NCBI GenBank assembly: GCA_016283755.1
Contig: JAEENO010000032.1
Coordinates: forward strand, 1-64,000
Direction: 5' to 3'
DNA length: 64,000 nt
Origin: Lachnospiraceae bacterium
Lineage (GTDB): Bacteria > Bacillota > Clostridia > Lachnospirales > Lachnospiraceae
Shown here one piece after another: positions 43,541 through 53,348 of the stretch. Below the pieces are notes generated by a model. That model saw only the letters and a list, made by a program, of their open reading frames with translations. It did not search any database and was not told the DNA's origin. Position 1 is the first letter of the stretch. Each line of letters starts with the position of its first letter. The position numbers and the translations under genes were made by a program.

Positions 43541-44275
43541 CTACATTTCGTATACCCACAGTGCTTTAATCTGCTTAACAAGTGTATCTACATCCCAGTG
43601 TTTATCACTGTTATTCCTGCTGTTGGGATCGTTAACAATTATCTTACCGTCTTCATCTATACCCGTAAGAACTATGAAGTGCCCCGTATACGTGAAATCT
43701 CCGGGCTTCACAGAGCATATCATCGGAGTATCCTCCGACAGAACACTCATTATATAATCCGCGGATATCTCTCCGCTGTGCCCGTCTATCCCAAATGCTC
43801 TCGCGCCATCGGTCATAAAACTCCACGACGTTCCCTGACCGTACTTATAAAATCCGTTATTAACAGCGAAATTTGCTACCACGCATGGATTAATATCAGG
43901 ATTACCCGTAAGCCCGCATGCTACCATTGCAACACACGTCGGACCGCAACCCGAAGTGCCTATACACTTTCCGCCGTAATCCTTGTATCCCCAACGCTTG
44001 TCCCACTGAATAAAAAGCGGAATAGTTCTCTCTTTCATCTCTTTCGACACATCCATGTCGAAATTCTTATCCTTATACTTAGGATAATCACGAACGAATT
44101 CCTTCGTCTCCGGGTACTTCTCACCCATCTCACGGATATATTCCGGAACATGTGATGCGGAAATATATCCTACTGCCTTGTAGCCGATAAGTATTATTGC
44201 AAGGAAGAAGATAATTACAGCCAAAAATCTCCTTGCAATGGCCTGCCGCACGCGCGGTGTCATTCTTTTATTCAT
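43541..44275 (-). CDS. Membrane-anchored C39-like peptidase
   Basis: 244 residues. A basic N terminus and one transmembrane helix (about 16-36) place the rest outside the cell. The papain-like C39 fold is seen in IPLFIQWDKRWGYKDYG, the catalytic cysteine in GTSGCGPTCVAM, the histidine in GHFIVLTGID and an Asp/Asn in IVNDPNSR. It probably cleaves peptides or cell-wall-linked proteins; no bacteriocin exporter is attached, so it is not a typical bacteriocin-processing protease. GGAGAATG precedes the ATG. The gap 44276-44405 upstream holds nothing clear. Confidence 0.85.
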   Translation of the reverse strand: MNKRMTPRVRQAIARRFLAVIIFFLAIILIGYKAVGYISASHVPEYIREMGEKYPETKEFVRDYPKYKDKNFDMDVSKEMKERTIPLFIQWDKRWGYKDYGGKCIGTSGCGPTCVAMVACGLTGNPDINPCVVANFAVNNGFYKYGQGTSWSFMTDGARAFGIDGHSGEISADYIMSVLSEDTPMICSVKPGDFTYTGHFIVLTGIDEDGKIIVNDPNSRNNSDKHWDVDTLVKQIKALWVYEM

Positions 44276-44405
44276 AACTCATTCTCCTTTTGGCGGTGCT
44301 TATTTCTCCCCGTGCACCGTAACAATAATTATAACAGACATATATAGGGAAGTAAACCTGCTCTACCTACAATAACGAACCGGGATGCTCTTTGTCTTCA
44401 CACCC

Positions 44406-45281
44406 TTAACAAGTTTGTACTTCTTTTCTTATTCTGTTTAATACATGCTTCTTATCTGCGCTCCACATTGGCGCAATTAAGAGCTTCTTGTCACCGTCTC
44501 CCGTCAAGCGATGAATTACCACATTATCGGGAATTATCTTTACGCAATCTCTTAATATATCAATATATTCATCTTCCGATAAGACTGTAACTTTACCTGC
44601 TTCGTATTCTTTCTCAAGGTCCGTATTCTTCAATATATGTAAGAGCTGCAGCTTAATTCCGTCGCCACCAATGTCGCACACATGTCTTACAGTTGAAAGC
44701 ATATCTTTCTTGGTTTCTCCCGGAAGCCCTAAGATTACATGCGTTATTACTTCTATTCCGCGCTCCTTTAACTCCTTAACCGCATCATCATATACGGATA
44801 ACGGATATCCGCGTCGAATATATTCTGAAGTTCTTTCATTTATTGTCTGAAGTCCCAGTTCAGTCCATACGGGCTTAATCTTATTAAGCTTAGATAAAAG
44901 CTCTAACACGCCGGGTTCTAAGCAATCAGGACGTGTTGCAACAGATAATGCCACAATATCCGGATGCTCTATTGCCTCTCTATATAACTTTTCCAATTTC
45001 TCAACCGATGCATATGTCCCGGTAAAGCTCTGAAAATACGCTATATACTTCCCGTTCTTAATCTTAGACGCAATTCTGGTCTTCCCGCGCTCTATCTGCT
45101 CGGTAATAGAAAGAGCAGAATCTTCCGCAAATTCACCGCTTCCGCCTTTCGAACAGAATATACACCCCCTTGTATCCAGAGTTCCGTCTCTGTTAGGACA
45201 GGTAAAGCCGCCGGATAGTGCAAGCTTATAAACTTTGCATCCGAATCTTTCAATTAAATAATCGTTAAGTAATCTCGCCAT
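44406..45281 (-). CDS. Radical SAM protein, YhcC/YtqA (TIGR01212) type
   Basis: 291 residues. The N-terminal cysteine cluster CPNRDGTLDTRGCIFCSKGG holds the extended radical SAM motif that binds a 4Fe-4S cluster, and GLQTINERTSEYIRRG and HVILGLPGETKKDM are typical of this family. The reaction is not established. It is 20 nt downstream of the DMT transporter gene, so the two may be co-transcribed. Confidence 0.88.
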   Translation of the reverse strand: MARLLNDYLIERFGCKVYKLALSGGFTCPNRDGTLDTRGCIFCSKGGSGEFAEDSALSITEQIERGKTRIASKIKNGKYIAYFQSFTGTYASVEKLEKLYREAIEHPDIVALSVATRPDCLEPGVLELLSKLNKIKPVWTELGLQTINERTSEYIRRGYPLSVYDDAVKELKERGIEVITHVILGLPGETKKDMLSTVRHVCDIGGDGIKLQLLHILKNTDLEKEYEAGKVTVLSEDEYIDILRDCVKIIPDNVVIHRLTGDGDKKLLIAPMWSADKKHVLNRIRKEVQTC

Positions 45282-45301
45282 TTTTACTCTTTAATCAATA
45301 A

Positions 45302-46177
45302 CTAAATATTTAAAAGTACAAGCGCCGTAAGAACCATTATAATACCAATAAGTCTGTTCTTCGTAAGCTTCTCCTTAAATATGATTATTCCGCATAATGA
45401 TATAAGAAGGATTGTCGCGATATTATATATTGGATACACTACTATTGCTTTAAGCTTACTTAATGATAAAAGCAGGAATCTCGAGCAGAAGTAATTCGGG
45501 AGACCCACTATCATACCTATCGCAAAGTCCTTAATTCTAAACGACTGCTTTTTCACGAACGCCATTACAATACTCGAAAGAAGAGCTACCGCAAAGGTTA
45601 TAAGAAGTAACTGATCCGAGCACGCCCTGTTACCCATCTTGTCGTGTATATTTGCGAACGAATCCGTAAGACCGCCGACAATAAGCAAAAGAAGTAATAG
45701 GTATATAGCCTTGGAACTCTTATCGGAAGAGCCGTCAGAATTATTCGATGAAGAACCACCATCCGTCTTCTCGAGGTTTATAACAAATATCGCTAAGATT
45801 GCGATAACCATTCCTATAATCTCTATTATTCTCGGGCGCTCCTTAAAGACCACTATCGCCATCAAAAGCGGAACAAGTACACCAAGACGCATGAAGAGTC
45901 CGGCAAGCATCATTCCGTTTCTTCGAATATTAACCTGCAAAAGCACAAAGCCCATAAGGTAGAATACTCCGCTAATAACTCCGATAAGTACTGCCGTACT
46001 TGTACCTTCAATCACCGTAAATACATTCTTCGATAATCCCAAAAGTATCGAAAGCACTGTACATACTACATAGTTTCCGGCAAAAAGCACCATATTGTTC
46101 TCGATTTTCTTATCAAACACACGAAGTATCACAGATATTGATACACTCGATATAATCGCCAGTAAAAGATATATCAT
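45302..46177 (-). CDS. EamA/DMT-family transporter
   Basis: 291 residues with about ten hydrophobic helices in two homologous halves, separated by a Ser/Asn/Asp-rich loop near residues 144-158. The substrate is unknown. The ATG at 46177 is chosen because GGAGG lies 5 nt upstream; a TTG four codons earlier overlaps that site. It ends 20 nt before the radical SAM gene start. Confidence 0.85.
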   Translation of the reverse strand: MIYLLLAIISSVSISVILRVFDKKIENNMVLFAGNYVVCTVLSILLGLSKNVFTVIEGTSTAVLIGVISGVFYLMGFVLLQVNIRRNGMMLAGLFMRLGVLVPLLMAIVVFKERPRIIEIIGMVIAILAIFVINLEKTDGGSSSNNSDGSSDKSSKAIYLLLLLLIVGGLTDSFANIHDKMGNRACSDQLLLITFAVALLSSIVMAFVKKQSFRIKDFAIGMIVGLPNYFCSRFLLLSLSKLKAIVVYPIYNIATILLISLCGIIIFKEKLTKNRLIGIIMVLTALVLLNI

Positions 46178-46213
46178 CCCATCCTCCAAATAGTTTTCCC
46201 TAATACTTTAAAT

Positions 46214-46235
46214 CACCTCGGCAGCCGCCGAGGTG
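46214..46235 (-). terminator. Hairpin after purF
   Basis: CACCTCGG and CCGAGGTG pair around a 6-nt GC-rich loop; adjacent bases extend it. On the minus strand a short ATTTAAA follows, a weak T run. It ends the der-purF operon about 25 nt after purF. Confidence 0.6.
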
Positions 46236-46260
46236 GTTTATTAAAAAAATATACAATTAT

Positions 46261-47706
46261 TTATCTCTCATACTCTCCGCGGATATCTTCCGTCGGAGGC
46301 TCTAACGGATATTCGCCGGTAAAGCAGCCCTCACATATTGAAAGGCCGTCTACAAGAGCCGACAATCTGCCGGTGTTAAGATATGCAAGGCTGTCTGCCC
46401 CGATAATCTTTCTTATATCTTCAACAGTTCTGTTATTGGCAATCAACTGGTCCTTATCAGGAATATCGGTACCAAAATAGCAAGGACTGATAAACGGCGG
46501 TGAAGAAATACGAACATGAACTTCACTTGCGCCTGCCTTACGAAGCGAGCTTACAATCTGCGCACAGGTCGTACCTCGAACGATTGAGTCATCAATCATA
46601 ATTACGCGCTTACCCTTAACATTCTCGGTTAAAGGATTAAGCTTAACACGTACGGCTGATTCGCGGCTGCTCTGCTTTGGCTTAATAAAAGTTCTTCCCA
46701 CATATGTATTCTTAATAAATGCAACACCGTAAGGAATACCCGATTCAAGCGCATAACCGTATGCAGCGGCATTACCTGATTCCGGAACCCCGACAACTAT
46801 ATCTGCCTCAACAGGCGAGTCCTTCGCAAGGAAACGTCCTGCCTTAATTCTTGACTCATATACGCTTATATCATCGATATGAGAATCCTGTCTTGCAAAG
46901 TAGATGTACTCAAATATACATCTTCCGCGCTTATTCTCATCGATACACATTGAAGTATCCGACTCGATGTTGCCGTCTGCTGTAATTGTTACAATCTCGC
47001 CCGGCTTAACATCACGAATAAATGTCGCACCGATAGTTTCAAGCGCGCAGCTTTCCGATGCAAAGATATATGCGTTATCGCGCTTACCCAGGCATAGAGG
47101 CTTAAATCCGAACGGATCTCTTGCACCTATAAGCTTACGGGGACTCATTACCACCAATGAATAAGCACCTTTAAGCTTTCTGCAGGCACGTCCCACCGCT
47201 TCCTGAACGGTCTTCGAATTAAGTCTCTCACGAGCGATAATATATGCAATAACCTCGGAATCGATAGTCGTCTGGAAAATAGCACCGGTATAAGCAAGCT
47301 CATCTTTAAGCTCGTTCGCATTGATTAAGTTACCGTTATGAGCAAGACCTAAAGTACCCTTTACATAATTAATTACGAGTGGCTGGGCATTCTCACGGGT
47401 TGAAGCACCGGCGGTAGAATAGCGCACATGACCTACACCGATATTACCTTTCATAGGCTCAAACGAATCCTCATCGAATACTTCGTTCACAAGACCCATT
47501 CCCTTATGCATAATGACCTTTCCCTTAGGTCCCTGCGTATCGGAAACCGCTATACCGCAACTTTCCTGACCTCTGTGCTGTAATGCGAACAGTCCGTAAT
47601 ATATGGTCGATGCCACATCTTTGTGGTCAAAATCATACATTCCGAAGACACCGCACTCCTCATGAAGTCCATTAAAATCATCCTTTTCTTCCCAACTAAA
47701 AGACAT
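46261..47706 (-). CDS. purF: Amidophosphoribosyltransferase
   Basis: 481 residues. It makes phosphoribosylamine from PRPP and glutamine, the first committed purine step. The glutamine amidotransferase domain starts with C18 in EECGVFG after a 17-residue propeptide that would be removed. GHVRYSTAG, the PRPP loop VIMIDDSIVRGTT, and cysteines in SPCYFGTD and ICEGCFTGEYP, which bind the 4Fe-4S cluster of the B. subtilis type, are present. GGGAGAATTG precedes the ATG. It is the last gene of the operon. Confidence 0.97.
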   Translation of the reverse strand: MSFSWEEKDDFNGLHEECGVFGMYDFDHKDVASTIYYGLFALQHRGQESCGIAVSDTQGPKGKVIMHKGMGLVNEVFDEDSFEPMKGNIGVGHVRYSTAGASTRENAQPLVINYVKGTLGLAHNGNLINANELKDELAYTGAIFQTTIDSEVIAYIIARERLNSKTVQEAVGRACRKLKGAYSLVVMSPRKLIGARDPFGFKPLCLGKRDNAYIFASESCALETIGATFIRDVKPGEIVTITADGNIESDTSMCIDENKRGRCIFEYIYFARQDSHIDDISVYESRIKAGRFLAKDSPVEADIVVGVPESGNAAAYGYALESGIPYGVAFIKNTYVGRTFIKPKQSSRESAVRVKLNPLTENVKGKRVIMIDDSIVRGTTCAQIVSSLRKAGASEVHVRISSPPFISPCYFGTDIPDKDQLIANNRTVEDIRKIIGADSLAYLNTGRLSALVDGLSICEGCFTGEYPLEPPTEDIRGEYER

Positions 47707-47728
47707 TTACAATTCTCCCTTAATAAGC

Positions 47729-48397
47729 CTAGAAGGCCATATATTGTGAATAGCCGAAACCGTTAACCATGGCTTCGATCTGAATTCCCTTCTTGCAGAA
47801 CGGACACTCTCTCGGATCATAAGCCTCGTAACCCGGAAGGTCGTTCGCCTCAAAAATATGATTAACCTTAAATCCGTCAACCTCATCAATTGTTGAGAAT
47901 AACGAATCTACACCGACAACGTTACCCTGATAATACTTGATACATTCCATTGAACGGGTAATTGTCTTACCTGTTGTGGTTGTTGCCATAAGAAGAAGTA
48001 CATTCTTACCCTTAATTGTAGCAGCAATGTTATCTCTGAACATAAGCTGGTTGTTTCTGTTATATTCAGGTGTTACAACGTAGATACTTGCATGCTTATT
48101 GGTTGTAAGATAATGATTATCTTCAAATTCCTGTGCAAGAAAAGTTCCGACAGTCTCGGTACCGTCCATACATACAATTGTATCAATTGCAATCGGCTTA
48201 CCTCTGTAATTTCTCTCAATAAGCTTCGCACACTCTCTTGCTTCACTTATTCTTGTCTTAAGCGTAGTAAGATCGATGTAATAATTGATGTGCGAGTGGC
48301 TCGTACAGAAATGTCCGTGAGCCGCATGAAGCGGAACCATATTACTCTGACTTGAGTAAAACTCTTCCATTCTGCTTGCAATGTCAAGATTATTCAT
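47729..48397 (-). CDS. Phosphoribosyltransferase-like protein (orotate PRTase-related)
   Basis: 222 residues. The type I phosphoribosyltransferase core is seen with the PRPP-loop position at VLLLMATTTTGKTITRS (132-149). The usual acidic pair (ED or DD) of that loop is replaced by MA. The N terminus is rich in His and Cys (HAAHGHFCTSHSH, 24-36), and a CPFC pair (C198, C201) ends the protein, suggesting a metal site. Activity is uncertain; it may be a diverged orotate PRTase or a regulator. It lies 22 nt upstream of purF, so a nucleotide role is likely. Confidence 0.7.
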   Translation of the reverse strand: MNNLDIASRMEEFYSSQSNMVPLHAAHGHFCTSHSHINYYIDLTTLKTRISEARECAKLIERNYRGKPIAIDTIVCMDGTETVGTFLAQEFEDNHYLTTNKHASIYVVTPEYNRNNQLMFRDNIAATIKGKNVLLLMATTTTGKTITRSMECIKYYQGNVVGVDSLFSTIDEVDGFKVNHIFEANDLPGYEAYDPRECPFCKKGIQIEAMVNGFGYSQYMAF

Positions 48398-48418
48398 AAT
48401 GCCTTCCTCCGTATATGT

Positions 48419-48856
48419 TTATTTTATTCCCGTACTTCCGAATCCGCCGCGAGCCGCATTTCCAAGTGACTCGACTTCTTCAAATACTATCTGCGGCTGA
48501 TGCTCTAAGATTCTGAACTGACACAATCTGTCGTTCACATGAATCTGCGTGTCACGTGTTGCAAGACACGGCCACATAAGGACATCCGAATCCGCACAAT
48601 ATGATTCATCAACTATTCCCACTGCATTGGTCTGGATAAGTCCGAAATTCTTGAATGTCGAACTCCTCGATGCTATAAGCATCTCATATCCCTTAGGAAT
48701 CTCAACCGATACACCTAAATTAATAAGCTTAAAATCGCCTTTTTTCAAAGAATAATCCTCAGCTGCGCGAAGATCTATCCAATCGGACTTGCCGTCTATA
48801 TACTGCAGTTTATCGATTTTATCAGTATGATACTTGATTCTGATTGTCTTCTCCAT
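48419..48856 (-). CDS. dut: dUTPase-family protein
   Basis: 145 residues. The trimeric dUTPase motifs are present: IDLRAAE (motif 1), ASRSSTFKNFGL (motif 2), TNAVGIVDESYCAD (motif 3), LCQFRI (motif 4) and RGGFGSTG (motif 5). It converts dUTP to dUMP and keeps uracil out of DNA; a dCTP deaminase-like role cannot be fully excluded. The ATG at 48856 is preferred for its spacing from AGGG; another ATG three codons earlier is possible. It lies between gpsA and the phosphoribosyltransferase gene. Confidence 0.88.
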   Translation of the reverse strand: MEKTIRIKYHTDKIDKLQYIDGKSDWIDLRAAEDYSLKKGDFKLINLGVSVEIPKGYEMLIASRSSTFKNFGLIQTNAVGIVDESYCADSDVLMWPCLATRDTQIHVNDRLCQFRILEHQPQIVFEEVESLGNAARGGFGSTGIK

Positions 48857-48870
48857 AATTAGCATCCCTG

Positions 48871-49884
48871 TTATTCTTCAAAGTTAAGATCACTGTACTC
48901 AATTCTCTTATCACGGACCATAAGCTCTTTTACCGCTTCCTTTGCAGGAAGATCTTCAAAAAGCACTCGATTAACAGCATCCACAATCGGCATAGATACG
49001 TTATACTTCTCGGCAAGCATTGCTGCAGCCTTAGCTGAATATACGCCTTCAACAACCATCTTAACTTCTTCGGTTGCTTCCTTCATTGTCTTGCCCTGAC
49101 CCATAAGGTATCCTGCTTTTCTGTTACGGCTATGAACAGATGCACAGGTAACGATCAAATCACCTATACCTGTTAAGCCCTGCAATGTCTCGTGCTTGGC
49201 TCCCATTGCAACCGCAAGACGGGTAATCTCTGCAATTCCTCTGGTAATTAAAGCAGCCTTGGTATTATCACCGTATCCTAATCCATCTGCCATACCTGCA
49301 GCAAGTGCGATGACGTTCTTTAATGAAGAACCAAGTTCCATACCAAGTACGTCCGGCGATGTATATACTCTAAAATTCTCATCCATAAACGCACTCTGAA
49401 CGAATTCGGCAACTTTCTTCTTCTTTGAACCTGCAACTACCGCAGTAGGAAGAGAACGTGAAACTTCTTCAGCATGTGAAGGTCCGCAAAGAACCGCAAC
49501 CTCAGCGTTCGGAATCTCTTCTCTGATTACTTCTTCAAGTGTCATAAGGGTTGCTTCTTCAATACCTTTCGCAACACTTACTATTAACTGTCCGTAACGG
49601 ATAAAAGGTGCCATATCATGTGCCGTCTTCCTTGTAAATACTGACGGTACAGCAAGTACCAGCATATCCTTATCTCTAATCGTTTCCTCAAGATTGGTCG
49701 TAAATTTGATTCTCTCATCAATCTTAACGCCCGGCAATTTCTCTATATGCTCGTGCTTTTCCGTAAGGAAACGAACTTCTTCCTCAATAATCGACCATAC
49801 GGTAACATCCTGTCCTACCGCATTAAGCTGAATTGCAAGCGCCGTACCCCAGCTACCGGCACCTATAACCCCAACCTTAATCAT
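48871..49884 (-). CDS. gpsA: Glycerol-3-phosphate dehydrogenase [NAD(P)+]
   Basis: 337 residues. It reduces dihydroxyacetone phosphate to sn-glycerol 3-phosphate for phospholipid synthesis. The NAD(P)-binding GAGSWGTALA, the SVAKGIE loop, CGPSHAEEV with the substrate-binding region, and KNVIALAAGMADGLGYGDN with the catalytic lysine are intact. GGAGGAA precedes the ATG, 1 nt after plsY, whose enzyme uses its product. Confidence 0.97.
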   Translation of the reverse strand: MIKVGVIGAGSWGTALAIQLNAVGQDVTVWSIIEEEVRFLTEKHEHIEKLPGVKIDERIKFTTNLEETIRDKDMLVLAVPSVFTRKTAHDMAPFIRYGQLIVSVAKGIEEATLMTLEEVIREEIPNAEVAVLCGPSHAEEVSRSLPTAVVAGSKKKKVAEFVQSAFMDENFRVYTSPDVLGMELGSSLKNVIALAAGMADGLGYGDNTKAALITRGIAEITRLAVAMGAKHETLQGLTGIGDLIVTCASVHSRNRKAGYLMGQGKTMKEATEEVKMVVEGVYSAKAAAMLAEKYNVSMPIVDAVNRVLFEDLPAKEAVKELMVRDKRIEYSDLNFEE

Positions 49885-49885
49885 T

Positions 49886-50539
49886 TTATTCCTCCTCGTG
49901 TTTGGTAAAACTTATCTTACGCTCCGTTCCGTTAAGGAGCTTTTTAATATTCTCCTTATGTCTCCATAATGCAAGAAGCATCATGATTGCGACATAGAGA
50001 TAGAATTCATTTAAAAGATGCACATCAATATTAAGCCACCCCATATTACCGAATATAAGTGCCTCTACAAAGAATCCGACAACTATAATTATGGAGCCGA
50101 GTGACACATACTTCGTAACTGCAACAGCCAAGATAAATACAACAAGAAGAATCGGCACGAATCGAAGATCAAGCATAATAATCGTCGCACCGGTACACGC
50201 TATTCCCTTGCCGCCTTTAAATCTCATAAAGAATGGAAAATTGTGGCCAAGCACCGTTCCAAGTCCCGTAATCGCCTTAAGAAGCATAACTCCATCCGGG
50301 TATCTGTCCTTAAATAAAAGCCATACTATGAGAATAGCTGCAACTGCTTTAAGAATATCCCCAAGAAGCGTAAGCAATCCGCCTTTTACGCCGAAAGTGC
50401 GGAGCGCATTGGTTGTTCCGGCATTACCCGAGCCATGCTCTCTTATGTCCGTATGATGAATCTTGCCATATATATAACCGGTCTCGCAAAGACCGAATGC
50501 ATATCCTATAAGGAGTGCTATAATTCTTGCCACTAACAT
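49886..50539 (-). CDS. plsY: Acyl-phosphate:glycerol-3-phosphate acyltransferase PlsY
   Basis: 217 residues, a polytopic membrane enzyme that acylates glycerol 3-phosphate from acyl phosphate. Conserved motifs are GSGNAGTTNALRTFG, GHNFPFFMRFKGGKGIA and the C-terminal LWRHKENIKKLLNGTE. Its start overlaps the der stop by one base. It sits between der and gpsA. Confidence 0.96.
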   Translation of the reverse strand: MLVARIIALLIGYAFGLCETGYIYGKIHHTDIREHGSGNAGTTNALRTFGVKGGLLTLLGDILKAVAAILIVWLLFKDRYPDGVMLLKAITGLGTVLGHNFPFFMRFKGGKGIACTGATIIMLDLRFVPILLVVFILAVAVTKYVSLGSIIIVVGFFVEALIFGNMGWLNIDVHLLNEFYLYVAIMMLLALWRHKENIKKLLNGTERKISFTKHEEE

Positions 50540-51864
50540 TACTGCTCTTCATTCCTCTCTCTTATAATGAATCTAAGCGATGTTCCTCTGAATCCAAAGG
50601 TCTCACGGATCTTATTCTCAAGGTATCTCTGATACGAAAAGTGCATAAGTTTCTTATCATTAACAAATATAACGAATGTAGGCGGCTTGGTTGAAGCCTG
50701 CGTCATGTAGAAAAGCTTAAGTCTCTTTCCCTTATCTGTCGGAGGTTGCTGCATTGCGACGGCTTCGGCCATAATCTCGTTAAGGACACCGGTCTGAACG
50801 CGCATAGCGTTATTCTCCATAACAACATCGATAAGATCGAATATCTGATCAACTCTCTGTCCTGTCTTGGCAGATATGAAAAGAATCTCCGCATATGACA
50901 TAAATGAAAGCACCTGACGAATCTTCTCCGTATCGCGGTAGATTGTCTTATCGTCTTTAACTCTTGCATCCCACTTATTGACAAGCACAATAATTCCCTT
51001 ACCGTTATCATGTGCAACGCCGATGATTTTCGCATCCTGCTCGGTTACACCTTCAACAGCATCTATTACAAGTAAGACTACATCCGCACGCTCAACCGCA
51101 GCGATTGCGCGAATGACGGAGTATCTCTCAATATCTTCCTTAACCTTGCTCTTCTTTCTTATTCCCGCTGTATCAATAAATACATATTCCTTATCGTTAT
51201 GTACTACTTCGGTATCTATCGCATCTCTTGTAGTACCTGCAATATCGGATACGATTACACGGTTCTCACCGCAAAGACGGTTGATAAGAGTTGACTTACC
51301 TACGTTAGGCTTACCTACAACCGCAATCTTCGGACGATCGTCTTCTTCCTGATCTTCCAATCCTTCAGGGAAATTCTTGACTATCTCCTCAAGAAGGTCA
51401 CCTATTCCTAAGCGTGATGCCGCAGAAACAGGAATCGGATCGCCGATACCCAAGTTAAAGAACTCATATACGTCAGGCATATATTTCTTGAAATCGTCAA
51501 CCTTATTGACAACAAGAAGTACAGGCTTCTTGCTTTTTCTAAGCATGTCTGCAACTTTTGCGTCATCATCAACAAGACCCTGTCTCACATCGGTTATAAA
51601 AATAATAACATCCGCAGTATCTATCGCAATCTCAGCCTGAGTACGCATCTGGCTTAAGATTATATCCTTAGATTCAGGCTCAATACCGCCCGTATCAATC
51701 ATCGTAAAATTATGATTAAGCCAGGTAACGTCCGCATATATACGGTCTCTTGTTACACCCGGAGTATCCTCTACAATTGATACTCTGTCGCCGATTATTG
51801 AATTAAACAATGTAGACTTGCCGACATTCGGACGCCCTACAATTGCAACTACCGGTTTACTCAT
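50539..51864 (-). CDS. der: Ribosome biogenesis GTPase Der (EngA)
   Basis: 441 residues. Two tandem GTPase domains each show all G motifs: [16 protein letters not shown] and NKVD in the first, [17 protein letters not shown] and NKWD in the second. A C-terminal KH-like domain follows. It is needed for 50S subunit assembly. GGAGA precedes the ATG. It is 15 nt downstream of the DUF512 radical SAM gene, a pairing common in Clostridia. Confidence 0.97.
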   Translation of the reverse strand: MSKPVVAIVGRPNVGKSTLFNSIIGDRVSIVEDTPGVTRDRIYADVTWLNHNFTMIDTGGIEPESKDIILSQMRTQAEIAIDTADVIIFITDVRQGLVDDDAKVADMLRKSKKPVLLVVNKVDDFKKYMPDVYEFFNLGIGDPIPVSAASRLGIGDLLEEIVKNFPEGLEDQEEDDRPKIAVVGKPNVGKSTLINRLCGENRVIVSDIAGTTRDAIDTEVVHNDKEYVFIDTAGIRKKSKVKEDIERYSVIRAIAAVERADVVLLVIDAVEGVTEQDAKIIGVAHDNGKGIIVLVNKWDARVKDDKTIYRDTEKIRQVLSFMSYAEILFISAKTGQRVDQIFDLIDVVMENNAMRVQTGVLNEIMAEAVAMQQPPTDKGKRLKLFYMTQASTKPPTFVIFVNDKKLMHFSYQRYLENKIRETFGFRGTSLRFIIRERNEEQ

Positions 51865-51879
51865 TTTAAATCTCCTAAT

Positions 51880-53220
51880 CTATCTCGTTTCGTTTTTCCA
51901 CTTTGCTTCGGTAAAAGCTCGAAGCAAACCTTCTCCGCCGGACGGAGTGACTCTGATCGGCACTCCGATTGAGCTTTCCACTTCATCCAATGTATAATCA
52001 TCAAGGAATACGTCTTCTCCCATTCTAAGCATGTTAGAAGGGATGCAGACACAGTCCTCGTGTAAATCTTCCTTTACCTGGGCCATTAAATCCTGACCCG
52101 TTATAAGTCCCGATACGGTAATAAGTTCGCCGAAGAAATCATTTCTAATAGGCTTAATTCGTACCGTAACGTTCGGAAACTTGTCCTTAAGCATACCTGC
52201 AAGTTCCGCTATCGTTGGTGCTGCCAATTTGCCTGTCGCGGCAAGTACGGAAAACTTATGGTTATGTCCCTTTGCTTTATCCAATGCTTCCGCGAACTCA
52301 TTTCTAAGTAATCTCAGCATTCCTACGCCGTTCTCAAGCTGTAAGTATCCGTCATATCTATCTTCCGTAGGAAGCTCACGCTCTGCAAGCAGATACCACT
52401 CGTCGGATGCCTGTACGAAATGGATTCCGTACTTCTTATATGCCTTATCCTGGTATTCATGAATAATATCAAGAACAGCATTGGCTTCTTCCTTATTGAA
52501 CGGTTCAAGCGGATATAAGCCTTCTCTGAACTTTGTAAGGCCTACCGGTACAACAGATACCGACTGCATTGCAGGGGCATAATTAAGGAGCTTTTCTAAG
52601 GAATTACGAAGCTCGTCTCCGTCGTTAACCCCCTTGCAAAGCACTATCTGACCGTTCATTATGATTCCCGCTTCAAAGAACTTATCTATCTTCTTCAATG
52701 CATCGCCCGCAAAGCGGTTATTAAGCATCTTGCAGCGAAGCTCGGGATTCATTGTCTGAACCGATATGTTAATCGGCTCCATCCTATACTTAATAATTCT
52801 GTCAACGTCCTCATCGGACATATTGGTTAATGTTATATAGTTACCCTGCAAGAATGACAGACGGCTGTCGTCATCCTTAAAATACAAGGTCTCACGCATA
52901 TTCGGCGGCATCTGATCGATAAAGCAGAATATGCATTTATTATGACACGACCTATACTCATCCATGAGTCCGTTTTCAAACTCAATTCCGAGGTCGTCTT
53001 CATACTCTTTTTCAATTTCAAGTTCCCACTGTTCACCGGTAGGCTTCTCGATTACGACCGTTAAGTATTCTTCGTTACAAAGATAATGATAATCAAAGAT
53101 ATCCTTAACTTCATTGCCGTTAATCGATATAAGCTTATCCATCGGTTCTATCTCAAGCTCTTCAGCTATAGAGCCCGGCAGAACCTCTTTAACCACGTGT
53201 TCCGTGTGCTTCTCTGCCAT
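51880..53220 (-). CDS. DUF512 protein with PDZ and radical SAM domains
   Basis: 446 residues. An N-terminal PDZ-like segment (VLPGSIAEELEIEPMDKLISIN) is followed by a radical SAM-like cysteine cluster CHNKCIFCFID, and the C-terminal DUF512 region. The reaction is unknown. The start at 53220 (MAEKHTEHV) is chosen because GGATTGGAAG lies directly upstream; the frame is open a further 31 codons without a site. It heads the der-plsY-gpsA-dut operon. Confidence 0.88.
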   Translation of the reverse strand: MAEKHTEHVVKEVLPGSIAEELEIEPMDKLISINGNEVKDIFDYHYLCNEEYLTVVIEKPTGEQWELEIEKEYEDDLGIEFENGLMDEYRSCHNKCIFCFIDQMPPNMRETLYFKDDDSRLSFLQGNYITLTNMSDEDVDRIIKYRMEPINISVQTMNPELRCKMLNNRFAGDALKKIDKFFEAGIIMNGQIVLCKGVNDGDELRNSLEKLLNYAPAMQSVSVVPVGLTKFREGLYPLEPFNKEEANAVLDIIHEYQDKAYKKYGIHFVQASDEWYLLAERELPTEDRYDGYLQLENGVGMLRLLRNEFAEALDKAKGHNHKFSVLAATGKLAAPTIAELAGMLKDKFPNVTVRIKPIRNDFFGELITVSGLITGQDLMAQVKEDLHEDCVCIPSNMLRMGEDVFLDDYTLDEVESSIGVPIRVTPSGGEGLLRAFTEAKWKNETR

Positions 53221-53300
53221 CTTCCAATCCTTACCAAAACCACATAATAATCCACTAATAATAATATCACGAAACACGGTTCTTTGATAGTATAAATTTA

Positions 53301-53331
53301 AAAAACAGCCCACCTAAAAAGGTGGGCTGTT
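53301..53331. terminator. nifJ terminator
   Basis: ACAGCCCACCT and AGGTGGGCTGT form an 11-bp perfect stem with a 4-nt loop (53306-53331). On the minus strand TTTTTTAAATTT follows; a shorter T run follows on the plus strand. It lies 17 nt after the nifJ stop. Confidence 0.9.
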
Positions 53332-53348
53332 TTCATATAATCTATTGA

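Noticed and set aside
46214..46235. Riboswitch or purine-box element near purF
   Set aside because: It lies downstream of purF and is a simple GC hairpin; no purine riboswitch core is present.
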